Shown piece after piece: positions 16,677 to 24,446 of a stretch of 64,000 bases of DNA. Each line of letters starts with the position of its first letter. Position 1 is the stretch's first letter. Made by a program: the position numbers and the translations under genes. This stretch comes from CAMTVQ01 sp947085255 (GTDB lineage Bacteria > Bacteroidota > Bacteroidia > Sphingobacteriales > Sphingobacteriaceae): positions 372,001 to 436,000 of the forward strand of contig CAMTVQ010000001.1 of assembly GCA_947085255.1 (NCBI GenBank), read 5' to 3'. The notes beneath the pieces are model-generated. The model saw only the letters and a list, made by a program, of their open reading frames with translations. It ran no database searches and was not told where the DNA came from.

Positions 16677-17843
16677 ATGCCTTTATCAACTTGGGAATTA
16701 CTATTATGGGCGAGTGTTTTTACCGTGTTTTATGCCTATTTGGGCTATGGAATGGTGCTATTCGCTATCATAAAGCTAAAACGTTTGATAGCAAAACCAC
16801 AGGCTATTGGTAATTATCAGCCTCCTGTATCTTTTATTGTACCCTGCTATAACGAACGGGATATTATAGCGCAAAAAATAAATAATACCCTTGCACAACG
16901 TTACCCAAAAGATAAACTCGAAATCATTTTTATTAGTGATGGTTCAAACGATGGCACACCTGAAAAAATTGCAGAGTTTGCAGAAGTAAAATTGCTACAT
17001 CAGCCTCTGCGTGCCGGAAAAGCTGCAGCAATGAACAGAGCAATACTACAAGCTAAGCATGAAATTATCATTTTTACCGACGCAAACACCATTTTGAATG
17101 AAGATGCCATAGCCGAAATGGTAAAACATTACGCTGATATAAAAACGGGAGCTGTTTCTGGTGAAAAACGGGTGTTTAGTGGTGATAAAGCAAATGCTAG
17201 TTCTGCTGGCGAAGGCATTTATTGGAAATACGAATCTCTGCTCAAAAAATGGGATTCGGAGCTGTTAACTATTGTAGGTGCGGCGGGAGAACTATTTTCG
17301 GTACGCAAAAGCTTATACACCGAGTTAGAACCTGATACTATTTTAGATGATTTTATGCAAACTATGCGTATTGCCGCAAATGGATATCGTGTAATATATG
17401 AACCAGCTGCTTATGCTATGGAAACTGCCTCAGTATCGGTAAAAGAAGAGTTGAAACGTAAAATAAGAATTTGTGCGGGTGGCTGGCAATCAATGGTACG
17501 ATTAGCGCCTGTGCTTAATCCTTTTAACCATTTTACACTTACTTTTCAATACATTTCGCACCGCGTATTACGCTGGAGCATAGCACCAATATGCTTGGTT
17601 ATTTGTTTGCTAAGTAATGTCTTTTTACTGAGCAATCCTTTTTATGCCCTACTTATGGTTGCACAATGTCTATTTTACAGCATGGCATTATTGGGCTGGT
17701 ACCTAGCCAATAGAGAAATTAAGGTGAAATTGCTATTTATTCCGTACTACTTTTTTATAATGAACTACTCCGTTTTTGCAGGATTTATACGATACATAAG
17801 AGGTGCACAATCTGCTGCTTGGGAGCGCTCTAAACGAGCTTAA
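16677..17843 (+). CDS. Membrane-bound family 2 glycosyltransferase
   Basis: A 388-residue processive-type GT2. An N-terminal membrane helix is followed by the GT-A domain: VSFIVPCYNERD, FISDGSNDGT, the metal-binding region IIFTDANTIL, and the acceptor motif DTILDDF. The IRICAGGWQ sequence takes the place of the QxxRW motif. At least three more membrane helices (RWSIAPICLVICLL onward) end the protein, as in hyaluronan- and poly-GlcNAc-type synthases. It probably makes or extends a surface polysaccharide across the inner membrane. Convergent with the acyltransferase/GT pair just downstream, which could decorate the same glycan. Confidence 0.9.
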   Translation: MPLSTWELLLWASVFTVFYAYLGYGMVLFAIIKLKRLIAKPQAIGNYQPPVSFIVPCYNERDIIAQKINNTLAQRYPKDKLEIIFISDGSNDGTPEKIAEFAEVKLLHQPLRAGKAAAMNRAILQAKHEIIIFTDANTILNEDAIAEMVKHYADIKTGAVSGEKRVFSGDKANASSAGEGIYWKYESLLKKWDSELLTIVGAAGELFSVRKSLYTELEPDTILDDFMQTMRIAANGYRVIYEPAAYAMETASVSVKEELKRKIRICAGGWQSMVRLAPVLNPFNHFTLTFQYISHRVLRWSIAPICLVICLLSNVFLLSNPFYALLMVAQCLFYSMALLGWYLANREIKVKLLFIPYYFFIMNYSVFAGFIRYIRGAQSAAWERSKRA

Positions 17844-17849
17844 AACCAA

Positions 17850-18470
17850 TTAAACACGTTCCCACAATCCATTTATGTGATTGTACTGCTTAATTACCTT
17901 CGCCGGATTGCCTACGGCTATCGAAAAAGGAGGAATATCACGCGTAACAACACTCCCTGCTCCTACCTGACTGCGTTTACCAATACGCACCCCAGCAACA
18001 AGCACCGCATTTGCGCCAATATGCGCCTCATCTTCTATTACAGTAGGTTTAATAATGAGTGGCTGCACACTCGAGTTTTTGGTACCATCTTCATACCCAT
18101 GGCTAAAACCTGCCACAAATACATGCTGCCCCAAGCCCGAACCATGCCCCATTGTTACCGGCCCTAATACTACCGAACCAATACCGATACGCACCCTATC
18201 GCCCAATAATACATGTCCTGAGCCATTATTTATAGTCGTAAAATCTTCTATAGTAGTTAGTTCGCCTATCTCAAATCTATTCCACGGAAATACATCTACC
18301 CGTGCACGAAAACGAATAATCGAGCCTTTGCCCCGCTTGTGCACAAAAGGATTAACAAACCAACGTATCCACAATCGTGGACGAGGATTGCGTGCTGGTG
18401 TTATACTCCAATGCACTAACTTTCTTATGGTCTCGTTCGACTTAACAAGTGCTTTTAGTTTAGCTATCAT
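17850..18470 (-). CDS. Left-handed beta-helix acyltransferase
   Basis: A 206-residue hexapeptide-repeat transferase (WbbJ/CatB type). Repeats such as IGIGSVVLGPVTMGHG and IGANAVLVAGVRIGKRSQVG form the beta-helix, and the end VVTRDIPPFSIAVGNPAKVI is the usual closure. The catalytic histidine is probably in the FSHGYED loop. It would transfer an acetyl group to a sugar on lipopolysaccharide or capsule. Start: I use ATG 18470, which overlaps the upstream glycosyltransferase stop as ATGA. The longer reading from 18527 would overlap 61 bp for a tail without family support. Confidence 0.85.
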   Translation of the reverse strand: MIAKLKALVKSNETIRKLVHWSITPARNPRPRLWIRWFVNPFVHKRGKGSIIRFRARVDVFPWNRFEIGELTTIEDFTTINNGSGHVLLGDRVRIGIGSVVLGPVTMGHGSGLGQHVFVAGFSHGYEDGTKNSSVQPLIIKPTVIEDEAHIGANAVLVAGVRIGKRSQVGAGSVVTRDIPPFSIAVGNPAKVIKQYNHINGLWERV

Positions 18471-19651
18471 TTTTTGATTAATACGTTTTCTATCACTTCC
18501 GAAAATGCTTCGGCTCTTTTTTGCCACGAGTTGCTCTTTGCAATGGCAATACCTTTGGTTCTTTGTTCGGTTGTATCGCTGGTAATGGCTTTTCTAATAG
18601 CTGCCAAAAAGGATTCGTGAGTACTTTCTACCTGCACCACTCCTTCAAATTCGGGTAATGTGGCAAAATTAGTCATTACCACAGGCTTAGCTGCTGCCAA
18701 ATATTCGTTTATCTTCATGGGATAAATCATGCGAGTAAGACTGGTGCGTAAAAAAGGGATAATTACCACATCAAACGTTTGCATAAAAGCAGGTAGTTCT
18801 GTAGGAGCTTTTGCCCCATGAAAAACCACATTTGGTAAGTGCTTAAAAGCATGGTCGTCACTCACATCACGACCTACAAATTCAAAGTCTAAATCGGGTG
18901 CTTGGGTAGCCAAATAATGCAATAACTCCACATCAATGCGTTTTTTATCTATAGAGCCAATATAGCCTATTTTTTTTCGAGCATTTTGTGGCACTACTTC
19001 ACCAGCTTTGTAAAACAAATCAAAGTCTACTCCATTTTTTACCACAAAAGCCTTTGCGCCTATGTCTTTTTTATCCTGATACAATGCATCTGACGAAAAA
19101 ACAGCAGCATCAACTTTCTTTATAAACCGTTCTTCCAAATACCCTCCATGCCCCCTGCTCCAACTCACGTCTTTTATATTATCATACCCGTAATACAGGA
19201 GCAATTTTTCGTGTAATTTTCCTTGCAAACCCAACCCCAAATACGGATTAAAGGCATTTACCACTATTGGTTGATTAATAGACAGCTGTTTCATTGCCTT
19301 TTTGATAGAAAGAGCAACTATAAAACTATTTACCCTAAGCAAACAATTGTATAAAAAACCTTTTGGTAACCAATTAATGGGCAACACAGGTAAGGTGGTG
19401 AGTACATACACTGTACTATTTTGGGCTGTGGTAAACGGTCGTACACGGTTTTCGAAACCAAGTAACCGCTTTAATGGGATTTTTTTATCGCCTTTAAGTG
19501 CTTGGAAAACATTGGCAATAGAATAGGGAAAATCGACAAAAAGCACCTTGTTCTGTTGTGCAAAATAGGTCATTAACTCTACAGTAGATTTTACATAGTT
19601 AGCTTCCCAATTGGTAAATGTTACACAAACAATCTGTTCGTCTTTTATCAT
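18467..19651 (-). CDS. Glycosyltransferase, GT4-like
   Basis: A 394-residue GT-B fold protein. The C-terminal nucleotide-sugar half is clear: KIGYIGSIDKKRIDVELLHYL, then LDFEFVGRD, VVFHGAKAPTELPAFM and the MKINEYLAAAKPVVMT helix that grips the nucleotide sugar. The N-terminal acceptor half (VCVTFTNWEAN) is less conserved. Such enzymes add one sugar to a lipid-linked or surface glycan. It overlaps the acyltransferase by 4 bp, so both proteins are made together and probably modify one glycan. It faces tRNA-Leu(GAG) with about 110 bp between. Confidence 0.86.
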   Translation of the reverse strand: MIKDEQIVCVTFTNWEANYVKSTVELMTYFAQQNKVLFVDFPYSIANVFQALKGDKKIPLKRLLGFENRVRPFTTAQNSTVYVLTTLPVLPINWLPKGFLYNCLLRVNSFIVALSIKKAMKQLSINQPIVVNAFNPYLGLGLQGKLHEKLLLYYGYDNIKDVSWSRGHGGYLEERFIKKVDAAVFSSDALYQDKKDIGAKAFVVKNGVDFDLFYKAGEVVPQNARKKIGYIGSIDKKRIDVELLHYLATQAPDLDFEFVGRDVSDDHAFKHLPNVVFHGAKAPTELPAFMQTFDVVIIPFLRTSLTRMIYPMKINEYLAAAKPVVMTNFATLPEFEGVVQVESTHESFLAAIRKAITSDTTEQRTKGIAIAKSNSWQKRAEAFSEVIENVLIKK

Positions 19652-19745
19652 ACGCGGGTAAAACTATAAAAACTTTGGAAGAAAGCGCACACTGCTATTT
19701 CTATTTTTTGCAGGTAAAAACACACTCAAAAACAGATAAAGAATA

Positions 19746-19753
19746 TATATTTG
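19746..19753 (+). promoter_or_regulatory. -7 promoter box for tRNA-Leu(GAG)
   Basis: TATATTTG followed by CA, 10 bp upstream of the tRNA. The same TATATTTGCA word precedes tRNA-Gly and tRNA-Ser. No -33 TTG at the expected spacing here. Confidence 0.6.
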
Positions 19754-19763
19754 CAGCATCCTT

Positions 19764-19846
19764 GCCTGGGTGGCGAAATTGGCAGACGCACCATCTTGAG
19801 GGGGTGGCGCCTTATGGGCGTGGGAGTTCGAATCTCCTCCCAGGCA
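19764..19846 (+). tRNA. tRNA-Leu (anticodon GAG)
   Basis: Acceptor GCCTGGG pairs with CCCAGGC (19839-19845) and the discriminator is A. The D-arm is GCGAAATTGGCAGACGC. The anticodon stem CCATC/GGTGG encloses loop TTGAGGG, giving anticodon GAG. A long variable arm (GCGCCTTATGGGCGT) marks the class II tRNA. T-arm GGGAGTTCGAATCTCC. CCA is not encoded. Confidence 0.93.
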
Positions 19847-19975
19847 CATTAAAAACCCCTATTAGTACAATTCCCACCTCCGCATTATTGTTTACATGCA
19901 TTTTCTTAGTATAAATGTAGCTTTACTAATCTATTTGCGTAACAATTATCGTAGGTGATTAAAAATATAATCAAG

Positions 19976-20725
19976 ATGAAAAGAATAGCCATTATAGCCG
20001 CTTTACTAATCGGCACATTTACCGTAACAAAAGCCAGTGCAGATGTAGACCATAATATTTGGGATAAATTATTGCGCACACACGTTTCTACTACTGGAAA
20101 AGTAGATTACAAAGGCTTTGTAAAAGATAAAGACAAGGTAGATCAGTATCTACAAATTTTAAGCAAAACCAATGTAGCCGAATTGAGCAAAGAAGAGCGA
20201 TTGGCTTTTTGGATAAATGCCTACAATGCCTTTATGGTAGATTTAGTAATCAAAAACTATCCTGTAAAAACAGTACGCGATATAAAAGGAAGCAACAAAG
20301 CCGCTAATGCAGTCAGGTTTGGCGTATTTAAAGATAAGTTGCGCTACAAAGTGGGTGGCTTGCAACTTGATTTAGAAACTATGGAAAAAGAGGTGTTGTT
20401 GAAACAAAATTTTGATGCCCGTATTCACTTTGCCATTGTGTGTGCCTCTTTCTCTTGCCCACGCTTGTACAACGAAGCCTATACAGGTGCCAAACTGGAA
20501 AAACAGTTAGAAATTCAAGCTAAGAACTTCATCAACGATATTACCAAAAACAATATCATGGATGCCAATAAAGCTCAGTTATCTAAATTATTCGATTGGT
20601 ACAAAGACGATTTTACTAAAGTTGGTGGCTCGGTAATTGGATACATCAATAAATATGCGATTACTAAACTCAATCCAAAAGCTAAATTGAGCTACTTCGA
20701 ATACAACTGGAATTTAAACGAATAA
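19976..20725 (+). CDS. Secreted DUF547 protein
   Basis: A 249-residue protein with a signal peptide (MKRIAIIAALLIGTF, cut after KASA). The DUF547 domain follows: WDKLLRTHV, VDYKGF, the strongly conserved RLAFWINAYNAFMVDLV, and the cysteine-containing core FAIVCASFSCPRL. The domain includes a conserved Trp-Asn-Ala-Tyr-Asn block and a His/Cys set that hints at a hydrolase or transglutaminase-like fold, but no activity is established. ATG 19976 is preferred to GTG 19955 because it gives a clean signal peptide. It is upstream of the flavoprotein/Fe-S pair with an 87-bp gap, so a shared periplasmic job is possible but unproven. Confidence 0.85.
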   Translation: MKRIAIIAALLIGTFTVTKASADVDHNIWDKLLRTHVSTTGKVDYKGFVKDKDKVDQYLQILSKTNVAELSKEERLAFWINAYNAFMVDLVIKNYPVKTVRDIKGSNKAANAVRFGVFKDKLRYKVGGLQLDLETMEKEVLLKQNFDARIHFAIVCASFSCPRLYNEAYTGAKLEKQLEIQAKNFINDITKNNIMDANKAQLSKLFDWYKDDFTKVGGSVIGYINKYAITKLNPKAKLSYFEYNWNLNE

Positions 20726-20812
20726 ATTTAGTTGATTGGTTAATTAGTTGCCGATGAATTTATACATTTGGTTGTGAAGTACCTCTGAACCTACTAATGA
20801 ATCAATAAACTA

Positions 20813-22111
20813 ATGAACCAACCCCATATAGCCATAATAGGCAACGGAATTACAGGTATTACCACTGCACGACACATTCGCAAACGCAATAGTGAAGCCA
20901 AAATAACTGTAATTTCGGGCGAAACCGAGCACTTTTTTTCGCGTACGGCGCTCATGTATATTTACATGGGGCACATGCAATACGAGCATACCAAGCCCTA
21001 CGAAGATTGGTTTTGGCAAAAAAATCGTATCGATTTATTTTTTGGTAAAATAACCCAAGTACTTACCGCCGATAAAAAACTAATTGCCGATAACGGTACC
21101 GTAATCTCCTATGATAAATTAGTAATAGCCAGTGGCTCAAAATCCAATAAATTTGGTTGGCCAGGGCAAGATTTAGCAGGTGCACAGGGTTTGTACAGCT
21201 ACAATGACCTGCAATTACTAGAAGAAAACACCAAAAACACACAACGAGCGGTAATTGTGGGTGGAGGACTAATAGGTATTGAATTTGCCGAAATGTTGCA
21301 CTCGCGCCATATTCCCGTAACCTTTTTGGTCCGCGAAAGCAGTTATTGGAACAATATTCTGCCCGAAGAAGAGGCACAGCTAATCGGTAAACATATTCTT
21401 AAACAAGGAATAGATTTGCGCCTCAGCGAAGAACTAAAAGAAATATTGCCCGATGAAAATGGCAGGGTACGAGCGGTAATTACTGGTAAGGGCGAGGAGA
21501 TAGCGTGTCAATTGGTTGGGTTAACGGCGGGTGTATCTCCTAATATTGATTTTTTAAAAGATAGCGGTATTGAAACACAACGCGGCATTTTGGTAAACGA
21601 GCGCTTAGAAACCAATATACCCGATATATATGCAGCCGGCGATTGTGCCCAGTTTAGCGAACCCAAAGCACTACATCCTCCCGTAGAACAATTGTGGTAT
21701 ACTGGAAAAATGCAAGCCGAAGCTTTAGCAAAAACCATTTGCGGCGAGCCTACAGCTTACAATAGAGGTATTTGGTTTAACTCGGCAAAGTTTTTTGATA
21801 TAGAATACCAAACCTATGGCTACGTATTTGCCAAACTACGCGAGGGAGAGGAAACATTTTATTGGCAACACTCTACCAAAGAAATTGCTTTTCGGGTAAA
21901 CTACAACACCGAAACAACAACCGTTACTGGATTTAATTTTTTCGGGATGCGCTATCGTCAAGTTACGGCAGATGCATTTATACGTGAAAAAAAATCGGTA
22001 GTATATGTAATGGAGCATTTAGCCGAAGGTTTCTTCGATCCAGAGTTTTTTAAGAGTTATTACAAAGATATTGTACAAGCTTGGGAACAAAATTTGGTTA
22101 CTCAAAACTAG
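20813..22111 (+). CDS. FAD/NAD(P)-dependent oxidoreductase
   Basis: A 432-residue pyridine-nucleotide-disulfide-type flavoprotein. The FAD-binding motif is at the start (IAIIGNGITGITTARHIR), the NAD(P) motif is AVIVGGGLIGIEFAEML, and the second FAD contact is IPDIYAAGDCAQF. The C-terminal part (SAKFFDIEYQTYGYVFAKL onward) resembles nitrite-reductase-like and ferredoxin-reductase-like relatives. It lacks a redox-active CxxxxC, so it should pass electrons from NAD(P)H to a protein partner. The obvious partner is the membrane Fe-S protein encoded 4 bp downstream. Cytoplasmic, with no signal peptide. Confidence 0.88.
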   Translation: MNQPHIAIIGNGITGITTARHIRKRNSEAKITVISGETEHFFSRTALMYIYMGHMQYEHTKPYEDWFWQKNRIDLFFGKITQVLTADKKLIADNGTVISYDKLVIASGSKSNKFGWPGQDLAGAQGLYSYNDLQLLEENTKNTQRAVIVGGGLIGIEFAEMLHSRHIPVTFLVRESSYWNNILPEEEAQLIGKHILKQGIDLRLSEELKEILPDENGRVRAVITGKGEEIACQLVGLTAGVSPNIDFLKDSGIETQRGILVNERLETNIPDIYAAGDCAQFSEPKALHPPVEQLWYTGKMQAEALAKTICGEPTAYNRGIWFNSAKFFDIEYQTYGYVFAKLREGEETFYWQHSTKEIAFRVNYNTETTTVTGFNFFGMRYRQVTADAFIREKKSVVYVMEHLAEGFFDPEFFKSYYKDIVQAWEQNLVTQN

Positions 22112-22115
22112 AAAA

Positions 22116-23651
22116 ATGAAATTTATTCAAAATATAGGTTTAGGTACGTTTATCATCAGTTTGCTGGTGTTTATTGGCAGTTTGAGCATGAGTAATTATA
22201 AACTCACACCTGCCATACTGCAACAAACCATTACCGACAGCAACCACTATGTCCAACTGCAACCCCAACTAGCGGGTATGATAGATAAAGAGTATACCTC
22301 AAAATTTGCTTTTATACACGATTTTAATGCTGTATTTGATGGAGTAAACAACACCTTTAAGCAAAACCAACAATGGGATAAGGTAATTTACACCAACTAC
22401 ACCTTCCCTATCGTAAAACATGCCAGCACTGGATTTCTTACGGCAAATTTATGGCTACTTTTTACCATCAGTTTTGTATTTACTTGCTTAGGCGCATTAC
22501 TCTACATTTTGCCCACCCTAAAAACTGCTGGTTCTGCTGGCATTAAAAATAACGGTATTTTTAAAGAAGCAGCCACCAACCGCGGTTGGATAGGTATTAT
22601 AGTAGGTAGCGGATTAATCATTTTTTATATTCTGTTGTACAAATTCCCCGAATACATTACCAACTGGGTGTTGTTAGTCGACCCTTTGAGCTATGCCCTA
22701 AGCGGCAGCGAAGCTAGTCAGTGGTTTTTGTATGGCGTATTATATTGTTTGGCCATGTTGGTAATGGGTACGCGTATGTACATTAAATACCGCCATAATA
22801 TGTACCAAATGGTGCGTACTACCTCAGTGCTGTTTTTTCAGTTGGGCTTTGCCTTTTTGATACCTAACTTACTGTATAAACTCAATTTGCCCAGCATGGA
22901 TTTAAAAAACATGTGGCCATTAGATTATACCTTCTTTTTTGAGTACCGTATCAACGAATTAGCTGCTCATGGTATGTTGGGCTATTGGATGATAGCTTGG
23001 GGCATTGCCTTGTTTGCAATAGGAGTACCAGTATTTGTATACTTTTTTGGTAAACGCTGGTATTGCTCGTGGGTATGTGGCTGCGGAGGCTTAGCCGAAA
23101 CCTTAGGTGATCCATATCGTCAACTATCCGATAAATCGCTAAAAGCATGGAAGGCAGAGCGCTGGATTATACATTCAGTATTACTATTTGCTGTAGTAAT
23201 GACCGGCGCAGTGCTCTACACCTATTTTACGGGAGAGAGCAAGCTATTAGGTTTCGATTCTTATAAAATCAGGGAAAACTATGGTTTCTTTATTGGTTTT
23301 ATTTTCTCTGGTATAGTAGGTACTGGGTTCTATCCACTAATGGGCAACAGAATGTGGTGCCGCTTCGGCTGCCCATTAGCTGCTTATTTAGGATTCGTTC
23401 AACGCTTTAAATCTCGTTTCCGTATTACTACCAACGGAGGTCAGTGCATATCATGCGGTAATTGCAGCACCTATTGCGAAATGGGTATAGACGTACGTGC
23501 TTATGCCCAAAAAGGAGAGAATATTATTCGCTCTTCTTGTGTAGGCTGCGGCATATGCTCAGCGGTATGCCCACGCGGTGTACTCAAATTAGAGAACATT
23601 GCCGACGATAATCGTTTTGCTGCCTATATACGTCCAGAAGAGTATATGTAA
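22116..23651 (+). CDS. Polytopic membrane 4Fe-4S protein (NosR/NapH/CcoG-like)
   Basis: A 511-residue protein. One N-terminal membrane helix and a periplasmic segment (about 25-100) precede a multi-helix core. The core carries the cysteine motifs WYCSWVCGCGG and WCRFGCPLA seen in NosR/NapH. Two C-terminal 4Fe-4S clusters are complete: CISCGNCSTYC and CVGCGICSAVCP. Such proteins carry electrons across or onto the membrane. ATG 22116 gives a natural membrane-helix start (MKFIQNIGLG); the longer reading overlaps the flavoprotein gene. Only 4 bp separate it from that gene, so NAD(P)H-flavoprotein-FeS electron flow is the natural reading. The final acceptor is not encoded nearby. Confidence 0.86.
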   Translation: MKFIQNIGLGTFIISLLVFIGSLSMSNYKLTPAILQQTITDSNHYVQLQPQLAGMIDKEYTSKFAFIHDFNAVFDGVNNTFKQNQQWDKVIYTNYTFPIVKHASTGFLTANLWLLFTISFVFTCLGALLYILPTLKTAGSAGIKNNGIFKEAATNRGWIGIIVGSGLIIFYILLYKFPEYITNWVLLVDPLSYALSGSEASQWFLYGVLYCLAMLVMGTRMYIKYRHNMYQMVRTTSVLFFQLGFAFLIPNLLYKLNLPSMDLKNMWPLDYTFFFEYRINELAAHGMLGYWMIAWGIALFAIGVPVFVYFFGKRWYCSWVCGCGGLAETLGDPYRQLSDKSLKAWKAERWIIHSVLLFAVVMTGAVLYTYFTGESKLLGFDSYKIRENYGFFIGFIFSGIVGTGFYPLMGNRMWCRFGCPLAAYLGFVQRFKSRFRITTNGGQCISCGNCSTYCEMGIDVRAYAQKGENIIRSSCVGCGICSAVCPRGVLKLENIADDNRFAAYIRPEEYM

Positions 23652-23657
23652 ATAATG

Positions 23658-23665
23658 TATCTTTG
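23658..23665 (+). promoter_or_regulatory. -7 promoter box abutting the aspartic protease start
   Basis: TATCTTTG ends 3 bp before ATG 23669. If used, transcription starts at or next to the A of the ATG and the mRNA is leaderless. No -33 TTG at normal spacing. Confidence 0.5.
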
Positions 23666-23668
23666 TAT

Positions 23669-24061
23669 ATGGGCTTAGTTTATACATCATTAACCTTATC
23701 AAACCCTGTTATTCAGGAATTAAAATCTATTACCATATCTGCATTGGTAGATACAGGTTCTACCTACTTATGTATTCCAGAACATATTGCTTATCAACTA
23801 CAGTTAAAAGAACATCAGAAAAGAGAAGTAACGTTGGCAGATGGCTCTATAAGGCAAGTTCCATATGTTGGTCCTATACAAGTAAATTTTGATAATCGTG
23901 TTTGTTTTGTAGGTGCAATGGTATTAGGCGACAGTGTATTATTGGGTGCAGTACCAATGGAAGATATGGATTTAGTAGTACATCCAAAAACTTTTTCGGT
24001 AGTCGTTAATCCTAATAATCCTAATATAGCACATGGTATGGCTAAGTCTTTCAAAAAATAG
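23669..24061 (+). CDS. Retropepsin-like aspartic protease
   Basis: A 130-residue single-domain protein. ALVDTGSTYLCIP supplies the Asp-Thr-Gly active site. The later GAVPMEDMDLVV is the psi-loop region, as in clan AA single-domain proteases that work as dimers. There is no signal peptide or membrane helix, so it is cytoplasmic. Relatives in bacteria are poorly studied and their substrates are unknown. ATG 23669 is chosen over TTG 23663 because the promoter box overlaps the TTG. It lies 17 bp after the Fe-S protein gene on the same strand but seems to have its own promoter. Confidence 0.85.
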   Translation: MGLVYTSLTLSNPVIQELKSITISALVDTGSTYLCIPEHIAYQLQLKEHQKREVTLADGSIRQVPYVGPIQVNFDNRVCFVGAMVLGDSVLLGAVPMEDMDLVVHPKTFSVVVNPNNPNIAHGMAKSFKK

Positions 24062-24103
24062 TTTATTGGTAATCAAACAATTGATACTTTTTTATTTTTT
24101 TTC

Positions 24104-24133
24104 TTGACAGGCTGCATAAAACCGCTATATTTG
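24104..24133 (+). promoter_or_regulatory. Promoter for tRNA-Gly(GCC)
   Basis: TTG at 24104-24106 (in TTGACA), 19 bp spacing, TATATTTG at 24126-24133. A full match to the Bacteroidota promoter. It is followed by CACTCC, as is the tRNA-Ser promoter at 43874-43903. Confidence 0.8.
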
Positions 24134-24145
24134 CACTCCACAAAC

Positions 24146-24204
24146 GCGAAAGCAACACTCCAGATAGTTATTAGGAGGAAAACTAAGCGATGTACATGCG
24201 AAAG
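24146..24204 (+). other. Unusual tRNA-Gly leader with duplicated tRNA start, SD sequence and mini-ORF
   Basis: GCGAAAG, the first seven bases of tRNA-Gly, occurs twice: at 24146-24152, where the tRNA would start by comparison with tRNA-Ser, and at 24198-24204, where it does start. The intervening 45 bp contain a strong AGGAGG (24173-24178) and ATG at 24190 opening a five-codon frame MYMRK. Its stop TAG (24205-24207) lies inside the tRNA. Shine-Dalgarno sequences are otherwise nearly absent in this window. Confidence 0.6.
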
Positions 24205-24273
24205 TAGCTCAGTTGGTAGAGCGCAACCTTGCCAAGGTTGAGGTCGCGAGTTCGAACCTCGTCTTTCGCTCCA
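24198..24273 (+). tRNA. tRNA-Gly (anticodon GCC)
   Basis: Acceptor GCGAAAG pairs with CTTTCGC, discriminator T, and CCA is encoded (24271-24273). The D-arm is GCTCAGTTGGTAGAGC. The anticodon stem CAACC/GGTTG encloses TTGCCAA, giving GCC. T-arm GCGAGTTCGAACCTCGT. Confidence 0.95.
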
Positions 24274-24307
24274 AAAGTTATAAGTGTAATAACTTATAAC
24301 TTTTTTT
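24274..24307 (+). terminator. Terminator after tRNA-Gly
   Basis: AAAGTTATAAG and CTTATAACTTT form a hairpin followed by seven Ts. Confidence 0.75.
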
Positions 24308-24320
24308 ATTATTACCAGAA

Positions 24321-24406
24321 GCTCGGGTGGTGGAACTGGTAGACACGCAGGACTTAAAATCCTGTGACCCTTACAGGTCGTGCGGGTTCGATTCCCGCCC
24401 CGAGTA
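24321..24406 (+). tRNA. tRNA-Leu (anticodon TAA)
   Basis: Acceptor GCTCGGG pairs with CCCGAGT, with a G-T wobble at the first pair; discriminator A. The anticodon stem CAGGA/TCCTG encloses CTTAAAA, giving TAA. The long variable arm GTGACCCTTACAGGTCGT is class II. T-arm GCGGGTTCGATTCCCGC. CCA is not encoded. Confidence 0.94.
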
Positions 24407-24408
24407 CA

Positions 24409-24443
24409 AAAACCGTTAAGCATTAAAGCTAAGCGGTTTTTTT
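24409..24443 (+). terminator. Terminator after tRNA-Leu(TAA)
   Basis: ACCG...AGC / GCT...CGGT form an imperfect hairpin followed by seven Ts. The T-run ends 3 bp before the TTG start of the next gene. Confidence 0.65.
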
Positions 24444-24446
24444 GTT

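Noticed and set aside
18471..18527. Longer start for the acyltransferase
   Set aside because: Would overlap the upstream gene by 61 bp; ATG 18470 gives the usual ATGA coupling and a family-like N-terminus.
19618..19914. 98-codon plus-strand frame
   Set aside because: Runs through tRNA-Leu(GAG) and the promoter of the divergent glycosyltransferase; no homology.
24073..24423. 116-codon minus-strand frame
   Set aside because: Antisense to tRNA-Gly and tRNA-Leu; the protein-like pattern comes from tRNA sequence.
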